Below, piece after piece: positions 34,448 to 47,432 of a DNA stretch of 64,000 nt. The translations under genes and the position numbers were made by a program. Each line of letters starts with the position of its first letter. The first letter of the stretch is position 1. The notes under the pieces were generated by a model, which was given only the letters and a program-made list of their open reading frames with translations, had not been told where the DNA came from and did not search any database. The DNA is from Acanthochromis polyacanthus (Eukaryota > Chordata > Actinopteri > Pomacentridae): assembly GCF_021347895.1 (NCBI RefSeq), contig NC_067125.1:22361121-22425120 (forward strand). The letters are read 5' to 3'.

Positions 34448-37400
34448 AGGCTGGTTGATTTTTCTCCTGCTCTCTGTGCTCACAAATACTGCATTTCAAC
34501 GCTGTTCTCAAAAACACATTTTTCAGTTTCTGTTATCAGACAACCGAACAATTGTGAAATAGATAATAGTAACTAAAATTCAGCCATTTAAAAAATATGT
34601 TAACCAGTAGTTACTTGAGTCATTCTCAAGGTGCCGCTTAAAATAATTGCAAAACTGTCTGAAATTACATTCATCTTCTGTTTTGTGTGTCAAACCGCAG
34701 AATATTGTGTAATTTGATGAAACCTTCCAGCCCTCAGTAGAACACATGTTGGATTTGAGACGGGTGAAACATTAAAATGATCACACTTTCTGAATCAAAA
34801 CTTCACTTGCAAACAGTGTGATAAGCAATAAATATCTTTGCTTGCTTTACACAAAATGATATGACATCATTCAGCCTGATCCTTGCACTTATGTTGAGCT
34901 TGTAATTCACAGCATTGCTCTCCTCATGATCACTTGCTGTCACTTATACTTTATCAATGTTTTTGTCTGCTAACACATTTTAATCTTTGCCTCACTCTTT
35001 GGTTCACAACCTTCACTCTCCTCCATGCCTGCCCACCTTCACTCCTCCCTGCTCACCACCTCCACCATCCATGCAGCACAGCTCAGACTCCTTTTCTCTA
35101 CCGATTCCCACCCATGATAGTGCTGCTAATCCTGACTGGGATCGCTCCACTACACCCGCCATCGCTTCACGTCCCCACCCTGACAGAATGGAGACGATGA
35201 GCCTGAAATCTGCTCTCTGTGTGGAGGATTTAGCGGTTTGTGTGTGTGTTTGTGTGTGTGGTAGGTGGGGGTGGATGGGAGCATGTGTTAACAAGCCTAT
35301 CTGCCCATCCAAGTGTTAATCTGTGAGATGCCAGCTGATACAGTAGGACAGGGTGGGCTCGGCTCCCTTCATGCCTACCTGCTCACCAGTGCCAGTCTGT
35401 CCTCCCCGTAGAGATGTGGGATTTTGCCCTTCGATCTCTCCGTGCCCGGGCACAGGTGGCGCTCAGTGTGCATCAACACCCCAGCCTCCCTGTGTTTGTC
35501 AGAGCTCAGACTGTGTGTGGCTATGTGTGCCTGAGCGCATGTGTTAGCCTCAACTTTGTGTCAAGGAGGATAAGCTCCCATCCCCCCCGGCAGGTGGTTC
35601 TGTTTATGTGTGTGTGCTAGAGTTCGACCGATGTACTGCTTTGAGGATATGTCAGGCAGATATTTGCCCTATATTCAAGCTCCACCGGTTATAATGTGAG
35701 AAGTGTCACTTGTATGAATGAACCCACAAATATTGTCACCCAACTTTGCTGTTTCCCTCAGCTCCATAAAGCTCTATGTAGATAATTATGGTGGTTACAA
35801 TAGCTAGTGTTTTTGCACCCCCAAATGGCTCCTGTAGAGTCGAGGCCGTCAACAGCACCACTATATAGGAAAATTCACTTAAATCGATTTAGATGATAAA
35901 AGTTAACTTTTTAACAAGTACAACTTTTAAGTATTCAAGTGAAATGACTTGTTCTGCAGGAAATCAACCACTGTGACTGATATACCAAAATACATTAATT
36001 AATAAAGAAGTAGCATTTTAAGTTTTACCAACTTTATATGCACAACTAGTTTATAACCATGGTTCCCAAAGGATCTGCAGATAAATGTGAAGTCTTATGA
36101 GAGGAATAATGCAAGAGAAGCTCAGTTTTGATCATGTGTACAGTTGATGAACTTCATTTGCTGTTTTTGTGAAATTCTGGTGAGTTTTAGCACTTTGGAT
36201 CTCAGAAGAGTTAAAAAGCTTCTGAGAAGTTTACCAGGAACATTTCTCACTGATGAAACGAAAAACAAGTCAGACATCTTAAGTATCATAAAAACATACA
36301 CACAATGCACAAATGCTTTGTCATATTTTAGTAAAAGCAGCTTTCAAGTTGCAGTTAGGTCTAGTTAAATGTGAACGGTTCAGACAGTTATACAGCACTG
36401 CAATGGTCCTAAACTGCAAAACTAGCTAGCCTCATTACAAAACTACCTTCTGGAAAAACTAACATGAAACGTATGTAGCTGTTTAATTTAATGTTTAGTC
36501 TTCTGCGCTTTCTCTTTTCCACTGCCATTTCATGAACTGACAAGTATTAAGAAAATCTGACAAAAAACATTGAATCTCCATGATTGTTTCCTGTGAAACT
36601 TGCTGAATTACAAAACAACCACAGATTGACTTGCAAAAATCCCTCACTGGCCAGAATTTGCTCCAAGAAGCTTTGAGCCTGTTTTACAGGCATTGTAAGT
36701 CACTTTAAATGCAGTAAATATCAGATATTTCGCAACTTCAGTCTAACAGTGCCAGTGTCACCAGCTTGCGTGAGCACAGGTGTGTGTTTATATCTGTGTT
36801 TGTGCGTGTGCAGCTCAGCATCCTGTGGCTTCTCTCCATATCCACAGCACCTTGCTCAGTGTAGCCTGTCCTGGCCATCTGCCACTGTGGGCTCCAGGCA
36901 GGAGGGCTGCAGGCTGGGCGTTTTGGCCCCCGTGGACCACTGGTGGTAGGGTGGTACACAGAGAACAGCAGGGCCAGGCATACAATTGCACTGAATACTA
37001 TCTACATTGATGTAATCCATTCTAAAGTTGTTCTTTGAAAAACTGTAGGTACGATCTTTTTAATCCTCTACTGCCACCATTGGTTGTATAGAACACTTAA
37101 TAAATGGCTTAGATTGCATTATGATGTTGTTGCAAACATTTATGTGGACATTTCAAGTGAATAATAGTGTATTTGTGAATAACTGGAACTGGTCATTTGA
37201 TGCCCTCATAACTGGTGTTTAAGCTGTTAATGAACAACTGATAGTAAGAATATAGTATTGAATGAGAATGAGAAACATTAAATCATTCTCGTCCTTTTAT
37301 TTGCTTTATTATGGATCTATCCAAAGACAAAGTATAAATCATTATAGAGGTTGAAGAAATAAAGTCCGACTGCAGACATCTGAATTCAGATATGTTCAAT

Positions 37401-37634
37401 GCCGAACAACTTACATATCTGCTCATTAATAAAGAGAAAAGAGAAAACCTTAGAAATTTATTTGAGCAGGACCTGCAAGTTGTTAATTAATGACTTTTCA
37501 TGTGCAGAGTTTCCAAAATACATTGAAAAATATTGACTTGCTGTATGTTTGGTAAGCAGCTAAACTAAGAGTGTACTTGGCAGTTAAAACCAATAAAACA
37601 TTTAAAATCAATATTTTAGACAATCTCTTTTAGT
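34448..37634. other. Unrecognised non-coding sequence
   Basis: Includes pyrimidine-rich stretches (35020-35170) and short TG runs near 35236. A gagttcgaccgatgt string at 35630 recalls a fish transposon end but no partner was found. No exon is recognised. Confidence 0.35.
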
Positions 37635-37639
37635 GAAAT

Positions 37640-38233
37640 TGTCACGCCCCCTCCAGCTCTGGTGCTCTGGCTCATCAGCCTAATGACGAGCGGCTGTGCT
37701 GAAAGCACAGCCAGCTTGATTGAGCAATCAACCACAGCTCAAAAACCTGGCTCTGCCAACAACTCTCTGCTGGGCCATTGCATGCAGTTCTCCGTCGAGC
37801 ACACATCCTCTGTCTGGACTCTGTCTACCCCTGGATTCCCTCGCCTGCTCCATCTTCCTCCCCTCACCCCGGAACCCATGTCTGCTCGTCTTCCCTCCTC
37901 CGCTCCACACACCCCTTGGTCAGCTCTGGATTCTGCCTGCTCCGCCGCCCCAGTCACATCCCCGCCACCGGCTTCGTCAGCACCGTCTCTGCCCCATCTC
38001 CTGACCCCACTGGACATTACGTGAGTCACCTTCCCCCCACTCAGTTTAGTTAGTTCCCCACCACGGCCATTAGGTTCGTCACCCTTAGTTAGTTGTGCTC
38101 CAGTTCAGTTCTTTTCCCTGTGCCTCCCGTTTGGTTTGTTTTCTGTTGTTTAATTATATTAAACATTTCCTTTTAATTCACCCGCCTGCCTGTTTGCCTG
38201 TTGCTTGGGTTCTAAACCACCTGTTTCATGACA
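37640..38233 (+). mobile_element. Solo LTR, Gypsy type
   Basis: 594 bp starting TGTCACGCCCCC and ending TTTCATGACA, flanked by the 5-bp duplication gaaat (37635-37639 and 38234-38238). An ATTAAA poly(A) signal lies near 38156. The end (cctgcctgtttgcctgttgc, then ttgggttc) resembles the end of the LTRs at 14848/17539, indicating a related family. No internal region is present, so it is the product of LTR-LTR recombination. The Pro/Ser-rich frames across it are shadows. Confidence 0.85.
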
Positions 38234-38238
38234 GAAAT

Positions 38239-40071
38239 TATTTTGTGAAATTAGCAGATTCAGGCAGCTAGAGGTAGCTTTGCCTTACATGGTGTTTTAC
38301 CAACCCTTTGTTAATCACTGTAGGGCTGTGTGAGTGGGTATGAAGGGACAAATCTACACTCATATCCTCCCTTGAAGATACAGATCCTCACTTTGAGGGC
38401 TTTTATGAATAATGATAGCAGAAAGATAACCAATTAAATTACAGAGAGATATAATATTCATTCTAGAGATATTATTGGAAACTTTTATACTGCACGTTTC
38501 TTCTCCCAGAGGGTGTACACGTCTCTGTACTCTGCTAAGTTAACTGTCAACAAAACTGTACTTAATATTGATGGCTTGCCCCAAAGACATTAGTCTAGCC
38601 ATGCCCAGTGACGCACACTTCAGGAGTGACCCATATTAATACTGTAGGCTTCAGTTAATTTTCCATCCCGTACAGTAAAGCAACTGAACCGTGACACGCC
38701 TTCGCACGGCCAGCTCTGTAAATGTCACCCATATGGCCTTCTCATTCATTTTCCACAAAACAAATTCCCACAAAAGACTGACTGTAAGTGTATTTAAAAG
38801 GCAAAATCAGCCAGAAAGAACTCTCTCATCCACTGCTCATTTTTTCCCACGAGCTAGAGGTGCTCTTTTAATTTCCCTCTCTGAAAGGTCAGTCGCAATG
38901 TTCTCCATCTCCACCTTAATTGATTCTTTAAATGCAGCTCGTCGGGCGCAGAGGGAACCAGGGAGGAAAACTAGAGAGGTGTTTGCCTACCTTTAGTCAC
39001 GGTTAAAGGGCCTAAAATGGTTACCCATCTTTCCCTAATTGTATTGGCTGTGTATAAATGTAAGTTCTTGGAGCTTGAAGCCTGGATATGTACTCCTCTG
39101 GCATATAAAAACCTGGACATAACAATTTGCAAATGAAAATAAAAATTGCCTTTTTGCCTTAATGGCCTAGGTGAGCTTGTTTTCTGATAAATACATTGGA
39201 AGTTGGCCAAGCCTTGGTTGTACTAAATGTCAACATTTATTAGAATAACTCTCTGGTATTCTGAATTTGCAGTCATTGTAATTTACAGAATACCTAATAT
39301 ATCCTGTGATTTCTGAAAGCAAATGCTGGGCTGGGTTTGCATGTAAACACAAGGAACAAAAATCTTTTCAAATCACAACAAATACTTGCTTTACTAAGTA
39401 TATAGTCACAAAGTTCACAGTAACCTGAAGCTGAGACTTGATATATCAACAACCAGTGGGCCCTGATCAGAGGCCCTCCTGTGTCTGATGTAATCATCAC
39501 CAACCAGAGGAGCACCAAAGAGGAAGACAACATTTATTTGCCAATTAACTTTACATGTCCAGTCTGGTCTTTAAAATCTAGCACAGAGACATTCTGTGAG
39601 TGTAAACAATTAAACCAGCTGCTGACACTGTAGCAAACACCTGATGCTAAGAACAGTCTGTAGGGAAACGAGAGGGAAATTCTACTGTGATTGAAGCTCA
39701 CTGTCAGAACAGTACAGTGACTAGACGACTCAGTTACTGACATGACACGTATGCTCCTTAAATACAATTTTTTTTTTTTTAATATTATCCAAGCAGGTCA
39801 CCGTGTCATAATCAGCATACTCTGCATGTGCACCGACTACTCAATATTTGCCATTGATTATTACAATCGATTGTCATCATTACAATGAGATGTTCTGCTG
39901 GGAAAATTAGGTCCTGGTAGTCTTGTGGATGTTGTTTTGACACAATACATCAACCTGAATCTCACTAAGACTGTTCTGCTTACTACACCTCACTATCATC
40001 AACCAATGTTGTTGAAAATGGTAACACGCAGATAGCAGAAGGACAAATCCAGTTGAATTCAGTCAATTTGT
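38239..40071. other. Non-coding; 38690-39010 may be constrained
   Basis: No gene or repeat family. 38690-39010 is non-repetitive with mixed composition and ttaattgattc-like motifs, the texture of a conserved non-coding element. A T-run lies at about 39770. Confidence 0.25.
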
Positions 40072-40266
40072 CACCCCGGTAGATCAACAGGTTGAGCGGG
40101 CGACCCATGAACAGAGACTGTAGTCTCCAATGCGGCTGTGATGGGTTTGAATTAAGCCCATGACTCTTTGCCACAGGTCCTTCCCTCATTCTTCTCCCCA
40201 TTTTCCTGTCTCTTTCTCACTGCCGTACTGTCCATAAAACCAAATTTTAAAAAAAATAAATAAAAA
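40072..40266 (+). repeat. tRNA-derived SINE with A-rich tail
   Basis: The head tagatcaacaggttgagc and the later gatgggtttgaatta region are degenerate A and B boxes. ctttgccacaggtccttccc and a tail of taaaaaaaataaataaaaa follow. caattt occurs on both sides, a possible target duplication. Confidence 0.65.
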
Positions 40267-40365
40267 TGGCAATTTTTCTTTTTTTTTCTTCCATTTTTTC
40301 TTCATTTTTGTTTCCAAACACAAAATTGATTGAGACCAAGCTACATGGATTGTTGTAGAGGACAG

Positions 40366-40628
40366 TAGGTCACAGCTCAGGTGGTAGAGCAGGTTGTCTA
40401 CTACAATGAGTCTATCTCTGTCCCCTCCACACACTGATGTGCTTCACAACAAAGCAGAGACATTGAACCTCAAGTTGCTCCTGATGGGAGGCTGTCACTT
40501 TGCATGGCAGTCCTGCTGCCTTTGGTGTTTGAATGTATGTGTGAATGAGTTCATGACAAATGCACTGTAAAGAACTTTGTAGAATCTAGCTAAGATTAAA
40601 GTGTGCTATATTCTGTCAAATTGCAGAT
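40366..40628 (+). repeat. tRNA-derived SINE with LINE2-like tail, diverged
   Basis: The head cagctcaggtggtagagcag is tRNA-like. ttgctcctgatggga, tttgcatggcagtcctgctg and a degraded L2-like end follow in the order seen in the SINE at 2254, so the two are related. Confidence 0.65.
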
Positions 40629-42183
40629 CATTCACTTTTTACATTTAGATTCATAACAAATCACCTTGCCTGTCTGTCGCTCATCTCATGCCAATGTTAC
40701 ACAACTGAGTTTGTCAAGGATGAGATTTTGTCTTTGAAATGTTCAGCAGCAGCCTCCTCCATCTGTTTGCAGCCTCCCAAATGTTTGTGAATGATAATGG
40801 CTATTAATTTGGTTTTTACTGCATCACTGTGTGTGAGAGGAGCATCTGGAGCATTTAGTCACACCAATAAAATGCATGTACAGACAATGAGGCACTCAAA
40901 TTTGACCATAAAGCTTCATCTTCTCAGGCTTGCTTGGCCATCCAGTGCAGCTGCACAGGCAACTTAGTCATGAAGCAACTGGCTACTGCCTTCTGTTTGG
41001 ACATTAACTGCTCTTTCTCCCATTCCTATGGGCAAATTACTCTGTACCAGTGAGAGTGAAGTTAAGCTTTTGCATTTGTCTTAGTAAACCGGTGGCCATC
41101 TTTTCTGAAGGCTTTTTGCTCCAGTTTAAGAGAATAAGGCAGTCCAGATGGAAGCATGCTGATGTTAGATGTTATATGGAATGGCTATCTGGTATGCCAC
41201 TGTGTAGCTGGTAAAAAATCCACTTATTAATTGCTCTTACCATACTATGCAGCACAGCTACAGGCTTTTTCAGTTACAGAGGTAGGTATTTTCAGGACTG
41301 TCTGGGTTTATTTGATACCATATCTGGGGTTGTTCATCATGGCATTTTCTAAGGTCCGCTACAAATACAATGACTCAGAGTGCCACGGATGCACTTTATT
41401 TCCCTGTCAAAGCCTTTCCTTGGCTAAAGGATCCTAAAGTTGGCAATGCCAGCTGGTCAGTCTGTAAAAGCTACTCTAAACAACACCTGAAATCTACAAT
41501 GAAATAATGTTTCCTTTGAACCCAGAAGATAGTGTTTCAGATGTCTATTGATCTTTCAAACATCACTAGCTAAGGATATCAAATGCAAGGGTCTTTAATA
41601 TTTGTGTATTTCAAATACAGAGTCTGATTAGGTAATTTAATTTAGTATATATTTATCTATTAATTCTTTCATTCATTTATTTAAAAGTTTTCATAAGTGT
41701 TGATTAAATATGCAGCTTTCTTGCTGAACTGAACAGCTGTGATCTAAATTTGACAAACCCTTCTTTTCACGGACCTTTCAATCAAAAATATGGAAGGTCC
41801 AATTATATCAAGTTGAATTTTTTTTTAACTGGAAAAAAGTTCTGGAACTGAGTAATCAGCTAGACACAAAATATCTAACTCTGTTGGCCTTGTTGAGACT
41901 ACATAGTCTTTTGACTGAACAGCAGTTTCACAGAGTAATGCTTTGACCTCAAATTCTTTGGATTTTGAATTCAGTCTGCAAGGAGACACACCTGACAGCA
42001 GCCCATTAAGGAGCACAACAGCAACTCAAGAGGAACTCTTCTATTGTGTTCAGACTGTTTACACGTGAGCTGATTCCGATCCATCTACAGATGCCTAGAT
42101 TGGCCCAATATGAGATTATCTCATCGAAATCATCACTGTGTTATTATGCCCAACACTTTTGTATTGTTGAGAACAATCGAGAG
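40629..42183. other. Unrecognised non-coding sequence
   Basis: No recognisable feature. Confidence 0.4.
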
Positions 42184-42881
42184 CAGGAGTTTCAAACATA
42201 CGGCCAGCGGTCCAAAACCAGTCCACCAGAGGGTCCAATCCGGCCCCAGGATGACTTTGCAAAGTGTAAAAATTAGAGACAACATTAACTGCATTTTTTT
42301 CAATAAATGTAACTATTTAATTTGTCCACTATACTGCCACTATTTTTCATGTACTTTTTTATGTTTAAATTTAATGCATTTACAAGACAGGAGGACAATT
42401 TAACCCTCTTCCTTCATAGTTCCCACTTTACTTTGTATGGTGTGGTGGTTAGGAATACTATACAGATGTGGAAATGAATATAAATCTTAAATAATTTCTA
42501 GATCTTGGCAAGTTGTTTTGATCATACAGTAAAATACTAGACTGTTCAGTTCCAGATACCTGTGACTGAATGTTTTGTGCCTCTATAGATACTCTGTGAT
42601 CTGTAAGTTGTAACACACACATGTAAATGATAAACTGAGGCACAGTAGTGTTGAAACTGCACTTATTTTTCTTTTAAAAAATCACAGTTTGTTCATAATG
42701 TTTTGGAAAAAGATTTTCAGAATGTTCTTTTTTTGCACTAAAAGAAAGGGATACATTTGGAGTTTTCATCATTTATAGGTTATTATGCTCTGACTTTGCT
42801 AACCACAAGTTGTTAATGTCCCACTTGAGATCACATTGAGCTGTATGTGGCCCCTGAACTGAAATGCACTTGACACCCCTG
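42184..42881. mobile_element. hAT-Charlie-like non-autonomous relic
   Basis: The left end caggagtttcaaacatacgg and the right end cttgacacccctg (inverted, caggggtgtcaag) match the terminal type of Charlie-like hAT elements. Flanking octamers atcgagag and atgtaggg agree at five of eight positions, consistent with a decayed 8-bp duplication. No transposase frame. Confidence 0.6.
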
Positions 42882-44384
42882 ATGTAGGGGAAACTAACCG
42901 CTGGAGTTGGTTCATATTCTTGAATAGCCCTTCACAAATCCTGCACTGAGTATGATCATGCTGATCAGATTTGTTAAGGTTTTGTTTTGGTAAGGCTGCT
43001 TTCTAATTTACAGTTTTCATTATGCAGATGTAAATGTTAGATTTTGCAGGACTTTTTCAAATTTGATCTGATGGACACAAGGCAACTTATTACATTCCAA
43101 CTTCTCCCAAGTGTCTCTGATCCATACAATCCTCAATAGTTTATTTTGGCCTTGCAGTTATGTTTTTGAACTTACAGTTGACCTTAAGGGATTAATACAC
43201 TGATGATGGCAAACATGGACAATTATTAACAAATAGAAACATACCTGCTACATCACTGGGAACAATACCAAAGATGCCTTGCCAAAATATTCATTCTCAC
43301 CAGTCCCTCAGACTGTAATCCTGCCACTAAGTCAGCATGCTGTTAAGTGTTCGGTCTGATACACCACAATCACCACGGTAGTGTCGCTTGAGTTTCTCCA
43401 TTCATTCTCTCCACACTTTTTGGATTCCAGCAGCTTGTTGGTGAGTGAGGCACCTATTGACCAAGGCAATCTATGAGTGATGATTCATGCCAGCCAACAG
43501 ATTAATGATGTTCATCAGCTTCTCTCCCCACACCAGCATTGACCCACTCTTCAAACCTTCCCTCTGCCACGTCCTCCATCTCTGCTTATCAGATCACCAT
43601 TTGTAATAGTGTCGGGTTAACTGCTATAGCCCTCTCCAGCAGCAGCCCTGGGTCAACTTTTATCCCAGGCTCAAACACTCATACACACTGACTGTAATTA
43701 CTGCCTTTCTAATACCGTAAGAGGCTCTCCAACCTGTAAGCCAGTGCACTGGCCATAAAGCATGTTTTTCTTTGAGTTGTTTTTCTATTAAATATAGTCC
43801 TTGGTTAGATGAATACTTTCAGACTTGTGGAATAGCCTCATTACAGTCAACTCATACACACTGATATTATTTTGTGATCAAATTTAAAAAAAAAATGCAT
43901 TGTATTTCTTTGGTCATATTTCAAGCACTCACATTTATAGACATTTAGGGCAAATTACTGTCTTAGAGGCAAAAAAAAAAGATATATATTGGTGGCTATA
44001 CCAGTTAAGAACCTGTCCAGTGCTGGACAAATTAATCAAAATATGGGATCTAATATCCACAAAAACTTGATGTTTGTAGGGTTAGGGTTTATGGAAAGAT
44101 CTGGATTTAGTTCACAACAGAACCCGTGAAGGGTTAACGTTTGGATTGAATTCGGAAGCGAATAGCAGTCCTTTGTTGTCAAACACATAGTTTAGTGAAT
44201 GAAATGGTAATGATCAAAATTCAAAGTTTATGCTTACGTTTTTGTCAATCCACCAACCACTCTTACCTGTTCCTGACTCTGTGGCTATCTAACAACATCA
44301 TCTCACGTCCTCCTTTCCTTCTGTAAAATTAGTATGGCCGCTAGAGAGGACTATCAGAAGACAATGTAACCATGACTCATAATA
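42882..44384. other. Unrecognised non-coding sequence
   Basis: No repeat family or coding motif recognised. Confidence 0.4.
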
Positions 44385-44423
44385 CACTATATAGCCAAAA
44401 GTATTTGCTCACTCATCCAAATA

Positions 44424-45311
44424 CAGTGGTACCTCTACAGTAGAATGTCACTACATACGGAATTTTCAGGTTACGACACGCCTCAACGGGAAAATATTGC
44501 CTCTTGTTATGAAAGAAATTTCAGGATACGAAAGGCAAAAATACAGTACACGCTGCTACTCGCAGCTCCCAGAGTTTACCGAACGTAAACAAACTTGTAG
44601 CTGCTCTGCCATTAGCTATCGCCTAGCATCTTCCTGGCATCCCATTGGCTAGGAGGGATCTTTATGTGTATGTGTGTATCCCAGCATCCTCTTCGTTTTC
44701 CCGTCGGGCCACGAAGTGATCGGACAGTTTTACGTGTGTGTATTAACTTTTATTCACTATGGACCCCAAGAAAGTGATGGCGAAAAGTGGAAAAGAAGAA
44801 AAGCAGAAGAAGAGAGGGTTTTTTGTCCATACAAACAAAGCAAGAGATAACAGAAAAGTATGAAAAAGGGATGCGTTTGGTTGATCTCGCCAGTGTGCCT
44901 TGCACATTTTCGAAGGATTGTTAAAAGCAGACAAAAGCAAACGTCTTTGGATCGGTTCTTTACAAAACTTCAGGCAAAAACCACTGCTCAGAGAGAACAT
45001 AAACCAAAGAAGGCAAAAGGTGACGACAATAGCAGTTAAATGAACATAATTTTTATTCTTTACTTTATTCTTTGTTTTTTACATTATGTACAACTCTCAT
45101 TTTATGTTTATTGTGCAGTAATCTAATTCTAACATGTATTTGTTACATGTTTTGATGCATTTTTATGATTTATAAAAAATGTATGTCCGAATTTTGGGGG
45201 GCTTGGAACGGATTAGGGCATTTACATGGAAAATGTGTCTCTACTTACAGAATTTTCAGGGTATGAAACTACTTAAAGAACCAATTAATTTCGTAAGTAG
45301 AGGTACCACTG
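44424..45311 (+). mobile_element. Internally deleted Tigger (pogo) element
   Basis: The ends cagtggtacctctac and (reverse complement of right end) cagtggtacctctacttacg are Tigger-type terminal repeats with TA duplication at 44422-44423 and 45312-45313. At 888 bp it is a deletion derivative that keeps only the two ends of its transposase gene. Confidence 0.88.
44759..45039 (+). pseudogene. Tigger/pogo transposase remnant with PIP box
   Basis: The N-terminus starts MDPKKVMAKSGKEEKQKKRG. After a frameshift it continues as TKQEITEKYEKGMRLVDLAS, the start of the CENP-B-like helix-turn-helix. The central DNA-binding and DDE catalytic region is deleted. The frame resumes as KQTSLDRFFTKLQ and ends at a stop at 45037-45039. 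QTSLDRFF fits the PCNA-interacting (PIP) consensus, a feature known from the C-termini of pogo-family transposases. It is not functional as a transposase. Confidence 0.8.
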
Positions 45312-45313
45312 TA

Positions 45314-47432
45314 ATCAGAATTAGGTGTTCCAATCACTTCCATGGCCACAGGTGTATAAAATCAAGCACCTGGGCATGCAGACTGCTTTTACAAACATTA
45401 GTGAAAGACCACCAAGTGGTCGGCCACGTAAACTGACAGAGCGGAGTCGGCGGATGCTGAGGCGCATCGTGCCAAGAGGTCGTCAACTTTTTGCAGAACA
45501 GTGTTGTTTTTGGCAGCCAATTTAGATTTAGTCTTAGTTTTAGTCTTTTGGATGAAATCCTCATTCTGTTTAGTCACAATTTAGTCATTTCTATAAGTGA
45601 TAGTTTTAGTCCAGTTTTAGTCGATGAAAACTCAAAAGGTTTTAGTCTAGATGTATTTGCCTTTTAACAAATTACGTATTATTAACCTCACTGACAAAAT
45701 GACAGTGGATTCAATGTTCATTACTACAAAAATGCCAACAAAGATATTCCTTCTTCAGGACTTGCGGGTTTATTTTTTGTCAGTTTAGAGTAGTATGTTA
45801 AGGTTAAGGTTTTGTAGAATAAATATCCTCGTCTCTATTATTGTTCTACGTCGTTAGAAATAAAAAAAATACCTTTAATTCTGTGTTCTGTAAAGTCAGT
45901 GCATTTAATTTACAATACATTGATTCCATAGAATACAATGTTGATTAACTTGCAATGCCCCCGTAAAATAAATAAATCCTGAATAACGGGGGAACAATTA
46001 GATGAAGCATATCGATGTTCTGAAGGCTGGAATGTGAAATCTGTGGTTAGAATGTGGTCAGATGGTTTATATGATGTTATTGTTTTACTAAAAATCTGTT
46101 TAAAAGTACAACAACTCAGGTCCAACTGGTTTATCGCAGTAAGCTTTGAAAACGGTATTAGAACTTCTCTTGCCGTTTCTGTCTGACCGTCGGACTGAGG
46201 CCACAGACTGTCACCAGTTAATCTGATCGTCACACTCTGCCGCAGTGAAGCGATATTTCCACTCCGTTAGGTGGAAGTCCTCATGAAATCGAGAATTTTA
46301 CTGAGAGACGGAACAGCCGTGAGTCCCAACAGAGCAATAACGACAACGTTAAAGCTGACAAGAAGAACATTTCGGAACAGTTTATTGACGTCTCTGCGTT
46401 TTGAACAGGCATCGGTACAGTCACCTATGCTATGCATTGCCGTTGTAACAGCCTCGCTCACTGAATATCACCAGTTGATCGAAACCATCCATTAACGTTT
46501 TCGTCCAGTCTCGTCTCTTGAACGAAAACTAGCACACATCTCGTCATGTTTTGGTCATCAGAGAGCCGCGTTTATTTCGTCATCGTTTCGTTTTCGTCAT
46601 GAAAAAAAGGGGCGTCAACGAAATAATTTCGTCATCGTTAACAAAAACAACACTGCTGCAGAATCAGTTGCTAAATACCTTCAAACTTCACGTGGCCTTC
46701 AGATTAGCTCAAGAACAGAGCTTCAGCAGAGAGCTTCATGGAATGGGTTTCCATGGCCGAGCAGCTGCATTCAAGCCATACATCACCAAGTGCAATGCAA
46801 AGCATAGGATGCAGTGGTGTAAAGCACGCCGCCACTGGACTCTAGAGCAGTGGAGACGCCTTCTCTGTAGTGACCAATCACGCTTCTCCGTCTGACAATC
46901 TGATGGACGAGTCTGGGTTTGGCGGTTGCCAGGAGAGTGGTACTTGTCGGACTGCACTGTGCCGAGTGTAAAGTTTGATGGAGGGGGAATTATGGTATGG
47001 GCTTGTTTTTCAGGCCCCTTAGTTCCAGTGAAAGGAACTCTGAATGCTTCAGCATACCAAGACATTTTGGAAAATTCCATGTTCCCAACTTTGTGGGAAC
47101 AGTTTGGAGCTGGCCCCTTCCTCTTCCAACATGATTGTGCACCAGTGCACAAAGCAAGGTTCATAAAGACATGGATGACAGAGTCTGGTGTGGATGAACT
47201 TGACTGGCCTGCACAGAGTCCTGACCTCAGACGGATAGAACACTTTTGGGATGAATTAGAGCGGAGACTGAGAGCCAGGCCTTCTGGTCCCACATCAGTG
47301 TGTGACCTCACAAATGCGCTTCTGGAAGAATGGTCAAAAATGCCCATAAACACACTCCTAAACCTTGTGGACAGCCTTCCCAGAAGAGTCGAAGCTGTTA
47401 TAGATGCAAAAGGTGGTCTGACATCATACTGA
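45314..47432 (+). pseudogene. Tc1 transposase pseudogene, twice interrupted
   Basis: After the Tigger, a short DNA-binding-domain piece remains (RPPSGRPRKLTERSRRMLRR, about 45408-45470). The region coding for most of the N-terminus is deleted. The hAT insertion splits the frame at 45499. Downstream the catalytic part reads LLCSDQSRFSV, then a stop at 46893-46895, then [32 protein letters not shown] and [15 protein letters not shown], ending at 47432. The three acidic catalytic positions are present, but DES is DQS and NPIEH is RRIEH. It cannot produce an enzyme. Confidence 0.88.
45499..46655. mobile_element. Non-autonomous hAT insertion in the Tc1 relic
   Basis: The termini cagtgttgtttttg and caaaaacaacactg are perfect 14-bp inverted repeats. 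The flanking octamers ttgcagaa (45491-45498) and ctgcagaa (46656-46663) differ at one base, an 8-bp hAT duplication. The subterminal region repeats ttagttttagtc-like motifs on the left and cgtcatcgttt-like motifs on the right. The central 45.9-46.5 kb has open frames on both strands with no domain I recognise. Confidence 0.82.

Noticed and set aside
35625..35830. DNA transposon end (gagttcgaccgatgt)
   Set aside because: Only one end-like string is present. No partner or duplication was found.
37662..38053. Pro/Ser-rich frames of 91-120 codons
   Set aside because: They lie wholly inside the solo LTR and overlap in several frames.
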